A program made the translations under genes and the position numbers. From the NCBI GenBank assembly GCA_964498075.1, contig CAZCGA010000189.1, positions 1 through 9,934 of the forward strand: DNA of 9,934 nucleotides, in the 5' to 3' direction. The DNA is from CAZCGA01 sp964498075. GTDB lineage: Bacteria; Desulfobacterota; Binatia; HRBIN30. Position 1 is the stretch's first letter. Each line of letters opens with the position of its first letter. Of this stretch, positions 5,381 to 9,934 are shown one piece after another. The notes under the pieces are model-generated. The model did not search any database and had not been told where the DNA came from. It saw nothing but the letters and a program-made list of their open reading frames with translations.

Positions 5381-8071
5381 CACAGCGGTCGCCGCCGCGA
5401 CGGCCTCTCCTTCGGTCAGGCGCTGGTGCAGCTCGCTGCGGATGTGATCGAGACGCTGCGGCTCGGTGATCTTCTTGCCCGCGGCGTCGGTGACGTAAAA
5501 GACGTCCAAGACCTGATCGACGTTGGTGGTGATCTTGGCGATGTGAATCGACAGGCCGAGATGGAAGAGGGTGTTGGTGATGGCGAACAGGACGCCGACG
5601 CGGTCCTGCGTGTAGACGTCCAAGACGCTGAAGTGCTCCGCGACGTCGTTGTCGACCTCGATCTCGGTGGAGACGCGCGGCATGAACTTCTTGGTGAGGA
5701 TCGACGGCCGTTGCGAGCTGGCCACCAGCTGCTCGACGTCGACCTCGCCGGTGAGCACCCGACCGAGGCTCACCTGCACGCGTTCCCAACGCTCCGGTCG
5801 CTGGGCGGACTCCGCCTGGTCGGCGTGCGAGAGGCGGAAGACGTCGAGCGCCATCCCGGCGCCGCTGGTATTGATGCTCGCCCCGAGGATGTTCATGCCG
5901 TGCGCCAGCAGTACGCCGGTGATCATCGAGAACAGGCCGGGACGGTCGCGAGTGATCACGGTGAACTCGCTGAACTCGCGTTCCGGGAAGTGCTTCACCT
6001 CGGCGATCAACGGCTCCCCGTCCAGGCTGCCGGCGAGATACAGGTGGCGCAGGATGCTCTCCTCGGCCGTGCCGAGGAAGTAGCGGTCCGGCATGTCGCG
6101 CAGGAAGGTGGCCAGCATGCGGCCGTCGCCGCTGCCGGCCGCAGCGGCGGTGACGCGCTGCTTGATGCGCTCGACGCGCTCGACGTAGTCTTCCTCGACG
6201 AAGGCCTCGCGCTCGAACACGTCCAGAGTGCCCAGGTACAGCTCCCCGAGCAGCATGTCGTGCCAGTTGTTCCAGATCTTCGGGCCGACGGCGCGCATGT
6301 CGGCGAAGGTCAGCAGGTAGAGCTTCTTCAGGTTGTCGAGCGTCTCGACCCGCTTGGCGAAGTCGATGATCAGACGCTGGTCGTGGACGTCGCGGCGCTG
6401 CGCCAGGTGCGACATGGTGAGATGATGGGCCACCAGGAAGCGCAGCTGGTCGGCGTCGTCGGTGTTGAGCTGCAACCGTTCGGCGATGTTGTTGATCATG
6501 CCCGCACCGCGCTCGGAGTGGCCGCCGCCGTGGCCCTTGCCGATGTCGTGCAGGACCATGGCCAGGAAGAGGATCTCGACGCGATCGATCTCGCGCATCA
6601 CCTGGGTGAGCATCGGCGCGATGCGCTTGTGTGCCCCGTTCCGCAGCAGCTCGAGCTCGTGCACGCCGCGCAAGGAATGCTCGTCGACGGTGTAGATGTG
6701 GTAGAGGTCGTGCAGCACCATGCAGAGCAGCGCACCGAACTCGGGCAGGAACGCGCCGAGCACGCCGACGCGGTGCATCTCCAGCAACGTTTCGTAGACC
6801 AGGTGCTTGCCGCTGAGCACTTCGAAGAACGCGGCCACCATGCGTGGGTCGCGGCGCCGCGTGTCGTCCATCAGGTGCAGGTTGGCGCGGATGAGCCGCT
6901 TGGTGCCGTTGGAGATGGTGACCCCGTGGCGCTGCGACTCCGCGAAGATGCGGATCAGGTTGCTGGGGTCCTCGTGCAGCAGCTCGTCGCCGGCCGCCGA
7001 CAAGACGCTGTAGGAGATGGTGACGCCGGGGCGGATGGCGCGCGTGCGCGCGCGGCCGATCGCGAAGTAGGGCTGCCGCCGTTCCAGGCAGCGCTCGATG
7101 ATCTCGTCGCCGAAGCGGTTGATGGTGGCGGCGTTGAGGTAGTAGGTGCGCATGAAGTGCTCGACGCCCTTCACCGTGGCGGAGTCGCGGAAGCCGAGGT
7201 CCGCCGCGATGCGCTCCTGGTACTCGAAGGTCAGCTGGTCCTGGTGCTGTCCGGACAGGAAGTGCAGGGCGTTGCGGACGCGGAAGAGGAAGTCGCGCGC
7301 CGCCTCCAACTCCTCGTGCTCGCGCTCGGTGATGACGCCTTTCTGCACCAGCTCGGCGATGCCGTTGGTCTTGAACTTCACCTTGGCCATCCACATCGCG
7401 GTGTGCAGGTCGCGCAGGCCGCCTTCGCCTTCCTTGAGCTGGGGCTCGAGGATGTAGACCGAGTCGCCGTAGCGCTGATGGCGTTCCTGGTTCTCGGCCA
7501 GCTTCTCCTTGAAGAAACGCTCGGCGCCGCGCTTGAGCACGTCGCCGTCCATCGCGCCGGCGAACTCCTGGTAGAGGGTGTCGTCACCGCAGAGGAAGCG
7601 CGCATCGAGGAGCGCCGTCTTCACCTTGAAGTCCTTGTCGGCGAGGCGCACACATTCGCGCACGTTGCGCATCGCGTTGCCGACCGTGAGCCGCGTGTCC
7701 CACAGCGTGTAGAGGATGCGCTCGGCGACGTTCTCGATGAAGGGCTCGCGCTTGAACTGGTAGAGGAAGAGCAGGTCGATGTCGGAGCACGGGTTCAGCT
7801 CGCCGCGCCCGTAGCCGCCCTGCGCGACGACGGCGCAGCGCTGGCCGAGGCGCGGAAAGCGCTCGGCGTACGCCCGACTCGCGGCGTCGAAGAGGCTGCG
7901 GATGAGCTGGTCCATCAACGCGGTGTACGCGCCGACGATGGCGTGTCCGGTCGCGCCCGTCTGGTGCCGTGCGAACAGCTCCGCCTTCACCTGCTGCAGG
8001 TACTCACGCGCCTGCTCCCCCCAGTTGGAGTCGGGCAGGAACGGGCTCAGCTGAACGTCTCTCGTGCTCAT
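5375..8071 (-). CDS. glnD: PII uridylyltransferase / uridylyl-removing enzyme (GlnD)
   Basis: GlnD is the glutamine sensor of nitrogen control. It adds UMP to PII (GlnB/GlnK) when glutamine is low and removes it when glutamine is high. The 898 residues show the full domain order. The nucleotidyltransferase motif GGYGRGELNPCSDIDLLFLY is at 85-104, with metal ligands Asp97 and Asp99. The helical substrate-binding region includes EGEGGLRDLHTAMW at 214-227. An HD hydrolase domain begins near YTVDEHSLRGV (460-470) and contains MVLHDIGKGHGGGHSERGA at 505-523, with His508 and Asp509. Two C-terminal ACT domains sense glutamine: VITRDRPGLFSMITGVLLAHG at 705-725 and VYTQDRVGVLFAITNTL at 819-835. All key residues are present. 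The start ATG overlaps the amidase stop as ATGA, with only GAGAA as a weak ribosome site, so translation is probably coupled. The stop codon lies inside the repeat shared with the xerD start. Confidence 0.97.
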   Translation of the reverse strand: MSTRDVQLSPFLPDSNWGEQAREYLQQVKAELFARHQTGATGHAIVGAYTALMDQLIRSLFDAASRAYAERFPRLGQRCAVVAQGGYGRGELNPCSDIDLLFLYQFKREPFIENVAERILYTLWDTRLTVGNAMRNVRECVRLADKDFKVKTALLDARFLCGDDTLYQEFAGAMDGDVLKRGAERFFKEKLAENQERHQRYGDSVYILEPQLKEGEGGLRDLHTAMWMAKVKFKTNGIAELVQKGVITEREHEELEAARDFLFRVRNALHFLSGQHQDQLTFEYQERIAADLGFRDSATVKGVEHFMRTYYLNAATINRFGDEIIERCLERRQPYFAIGRARTRAIRPGVTISYSVLSAAGDELLHEDPSNLIRIFAESQRHGVTISNGTKRLIRANLHLMDDTRRRDPRMVAAFFEVLSGKHLVYETLLEMHRVGVLGAFLPEFGALLCMVLHDLYHIYTVDEHSLRGVHELELLRNGAHKRIAPMLTQVMREIDRVEILFLAMVLHDIGKGHGGGHSERGAGMINNIAERLQLNTDDADQLRFLVAHHLTMSHLAQRRDVHDQRLIIDFAKRVETLDNLKKLYLLTFADMRAVGPKIWNNWHDMLLGELYLGTLDVFEREAFVEEDYVERVERIKQRVTAAAAGSGDGRMLATFLRDMPDRYFLGTAEESILRHLYLAGSLDGEPLIAEVKHFPEREFSEFTVITRDRPGLFSMITGVLLAHGMNILGASINTSGAGMALDVFRLSHADQAESAQRPERWERVQVSLGRVLTGEVDVEQLVASSQRPSILTKKFMPRVSTEIEVDNDVAEHFSVLDVYTQDRVGVLFAITNTLFHLGLSIHIAKITTNVDQVLDVFYVTDAAGKKITEPQRLDHIRSELHQRLTEGEAVAAATAVE

Positions 8072-9240
8072 AGATTCTCGGCGACGTGCGTATTCTCAAC
8101 AAATCGCTGGATGCCGCGCAAGAGCCCCTCGGCGATCGTGTTCTGGTAGGCGCCTTGGGCGAGCCGCGCGCCTTCCTGCCGGTGGGTCAGGAACGACACT
8201 TCCGCCAAAACACACGGCATGCCGGCACCCACCAGCACGTAGAACGGGCCGCGCTTCACACCGAGATTGGCGACCCGCGGGCCCTGCGCGTCGAGGGCGC
8301 CGACCAGCGCCCGCTGAATGTCCTCGGCCAGCGCCACCGACTCCTGAATCTTGTAGCTCTGGATGAGATCGCTGAGGATCAACGACACGTCGTGCGCGCG
8401 CCGCGCGTTGCCGGTCATGCTGCGCAGCCCGTTCTCCATCTCCGCCAGACGCATCGTCGCCCGGTCGTTGGTGTTGTTGAGGTAGTAGGTCTCGACACCG
8501 GACAGGTTCGGGTTCTCGCTGGCGTTGGTGTGGATGGAGATGAAGAGGTCGGCCTGCTCCGCGTTGGCGCGGGCGGTACGCTCTTCGAGGGCGAGGAAGA
8601 CATCCGTGTCGCGCGTCAACACCACGTCGAGGTCCGGCAGCGCCGCCAGACGCGACTTCAACCGCTGCGCAATGGCGAGCACGACGTCCTTTTCCGCGAC
8701 GCCGCCGACGCCCAAGGCGCCGGGATCCTTGCCGCCGTGGCCGGGATCGAGCACCACCTTGACGCGGCGCCGTGCCGGCGGGCGCGCGCCAACCGCCGCG
8801 GCGTCGACGCGCGGCTTCTCCACGCGGACCGGCGCTGCCCGCGGCGTACCGCGCACATCGATGATGAGGCGAAACGGGTCGAGCATCGGAAAGACGCCGA
8901 ACTCGGACAGCCCGGGCACGTCGAGAATGAGGCGCGTAGTCGCAGCACTGACCTCGGTCGCACGCAGGCGCCGCAGCGGTCCCTCACGCAGCTCGACCGG
9001 TGTACGGGCCGCCTCGGCGAGGCGGGTCTCGGCAAGGTCGACGTACAGGCGCGGCGGTACATCGAGGTCGGGCCGCGCTGCGACGCGCTGCAACTGGTAG
9101 TGCACCGGCTCGGAAAGCTCCACGATCAGGCGCGACGAGGTGGGTGTGGTGATCTGTCGGACGGCGCGCAGCGTCGCGGCGGCGTTGGCTTGCGCCGCCG
9201 ATGCCATCAGCACAAGGGCAGCGAACGCTTCACGCTTCAC
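8068..9240 (-). CDS. amiC: N-acetylmuramoyl-L-alanine amidase, AMIN + Amidase_3 (AmiC-like), exported
   Basis: This zinc amidase cleaves the bond between MurNAc and the stem peptide of murein, typically to split septal wall during division. The 390 residues begin with a signal peptide (basic MKREAF, hydrophobic core to about 19, probable cleavage after AQANA at 20). An AMIN domain follows at about 24-130, which targets murein or the septum (RLIVELSEPVHYQL, RLILDVPG, FRLIIDVRG). After a Pro/Arg/Ala-rich linker comes the Amidase_3 domain at about 160-381. Its zinc ligands are His168 (DPGHGGKDPGA), Glu183 (AEKDVVLA) and His237 (SIHTNA), with catalytic Glu347 (VLAEVSFLTH). The start is GTG 9240, overlapping the mutS stop as GTGA, with GGGGAG just upstream; it is supported by the good signal peptide. 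AmiA/B/C cannot be separated cleanly outside enterobacteria. Confidence 0.93.
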   Translation of the reverse strand: MKREAFAALVLMASAAQANAAATLRAVRQITTPTSSRLIVELSEPVHYQLQRVAARPDLDVPPRLYVDLAETRLAEAARTPVELREGPLRRLRATEVSAATTRLILDVPGLSEFGVFPMLDPFRLIIDVRGTPRAAPVRVEKPRVDAAAVGARPPARRRVKVVLDPGHGGKDPGALGVGGVAEKDVVLAIAQRLKSRLAALPDLDVVLTRDTDVFLALEERTARANAEQADLFISIHTNASENPNLSGVETYYLNNTNDRATMRLAEMENGLRSMTGNARRAHDVSLILSDLIQSYKIQESVALAEDIQRALVGALDAQGPRVANLGVKRGPFYVLVGAGMPCVLAEVSFLTHRQEGARLAQGAYQNTIAEGLLRGIQRFVENTHVAENL

Positions 9241-9934
9241 GACTCCCCGTCCTTCCGCGCCAGCTCGACCAGGGCGTGCAGCCGCGTCAGCGCATCGAGC
9301 GGTGTGAGTCGATCGACGTCGAGGTGCGCCAGCTCGTCCCGCAGGCTGCGCTCGCGCGCCGCAAACAGCGCCAGCTGCCCCGAAGACGCACCGTCGTGCT
9401 GCGCCAGGCGCGGCTGCCCGGCGTCGTTCAGCTCACCCTGCTCCAGGTTGTGGAGGATCTCCTTGGCCCGCTCGATGACGGGGTTGGGCACGCCGGCGAG
9501 GCGCGCGACCTGAATCCCGTAGCTCTGACTCGCCGGCCCCGGAACGATGCGCCGCAGAAAGACCACGTCGCCCTTCCACTCGCGCACCGCGACCGAGAAG
9601 TTCTCGACGCGTTCGTGCGTACGCGCCAAGTCGGTGAGCTCGTGATAATGCGTCGCGAACAGCACCAGCGGCCGCACCGGTGCGGCGTGCAAGTACTCGG
9701 CGACCGCCCAGGCGATCGAGATGCCGTCGAACGTGCTGGTGCCGCGCCCGATCTCGTCCAGGATGACCAGACTGCGCGGTGTCAGATGCGCCAGGATGTC
9801 GGCAGTCTCCTTCATCTCGACCATGAACGTCGACTCGCCTCCGGCTAGGTTGTCCGAGGCACCGACGCGAGTGAACAATCGATCGGCGATGCCGATCTCC
9901 GGATAGCTGCGGGGGCTAACCTCACGCGAGAGCA
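9237..9934 (-). CDS. mutS: DNA mismatch repair ATPase MutS, C-terminal 231 residues (5' part outside the window)
   Basis: MutS recognises mismatches and loops and, after ATP binding, recruits MutL. The frame enters from the right edge, so the start, the mismatch-binding domain and Walker A are not visible. Numbering from the first full codon, the ABC signature segment FTRVGASDNLAGGESTFMVE is at 20-39. Walker B LVILDE is at 55-60, followed by the D-loop-like GRGTSTFDG, and ATHYHEL with the switch histidine at 93-99. SYGIQVARLAGVPNPVIERA at 137-156 is the conserved C-terminal helical segment. QLALF at 186-190 fits the QxxLF clamp-binding consensus and may dock MutS to the DnaN sliding clamp. 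The final LTPLDALTRLHALVELA matches the usual MutS C-terminal helix. The stop overlaps the amidase GTG. No disruption is visible in the part present. Confidence 0.96.
   Translation of the reverse strand, partial: LSREVSPRSYPEIGIADRLFTRVGASDNLAGGESTFMVEMKETADILAHLTPRSLVILDEIGRGTSTFDGISIAWAVAEYLHAAPVRPLVLFATHYHELTDLARTHERVENFSVAVREWKGDVVFLRRIVPGPASQSYGIQVARLAGVPNPVIERAKEILHNLEQGELNDAGQPRLAQHDGASSGQLALFAARERSLRDELAHLDVDRLTPLDALTRLHALVELARKDGES

Noticed and set aside
5358..7394. Upstream extension of the xerD frame through glnD
   Set aside because: The extension is Arg/His/Pro-rich out-of-frame reading of glnD and has no domain. XerD is already full-length from ATG 5357.
5426..8149. A 907-codon open frame on the plus strand, antisense to glnD
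   Set aside because: Its translation is rich in Val, Leu, Asp, Gln and His with no recognisable motif, and it mirrors the codon pattern of glnD, which is intact with every catalytic motif. Long antisense frames are expected in GC-rich genes.

Overview
All genes in this window lie on the minus strand, so they read from right to left. The DNA is GC-rich and densely packed with bacterial housekeeping genes. In transcription order they are: mutS (3' part only), an N-acetylmuramoyl-L-alanine amidase (amiC-like), glnD, xerD, a membrane site-2 protease (peptidase M50), trpS, scpA, scpB, an rluB/rsuA-type pseudouridine synthase, and a separately promoted initiator tRNA-fMet whose last bases run off the left edge. 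The order glnD, xerD, M50 protease, trpS, scpA, scpB, rluB resembles that of former Deltaproteobacteria (Geobacter-like groups and relatives such as Binatota or Desulfobacterota). That assignment is inference from gene order, the PII uridylyltransferase and composition, because no ribosomal marker is present.

Right part (5375-9934): mutS, amiC and glnD are joined by 4-base stop/start overlaps (GTGA, then ATGA), and xerD follows glnD after 17 bases. They look translationally coupled although their jobs differ: mismatch repair, septal wall cleavage, nitrogen sensing and chromosome dimer resolution. Middle part (2551-4436): the M50 protease and trpS are separated from their neighbours by gaps of about 100 bases. 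Left part (145-2385): scpA and scpB overlap by ATGA and encode the kleisin and winged-helix subunits of the SMC condensin complex. The scpB frame then runs 242 bases into rluB. A good sigma70-type promoter sits just upstream of tRNA-fMet.

The protein genes are ordinary and intact as far as they are visible. I found no mobile element, CRISPR array, defence system or novel gene cluster. The less ordinary signals lie between and across the genes: an inverted repeat that contains the glnD stop codon and the xerD start codon; an AT-rich heptamer array with a facing inverted arm between trpS and scpA; a GC-rich perfect hairpin just upstream of trpS; a four-cysteine motif in TrpRS resembling the iron-sulfur site of the Thermotoga enzyme; the long out-of-phase scpB/rluB overlap; and an A1-A72 mismatch in the initiator tRNA.
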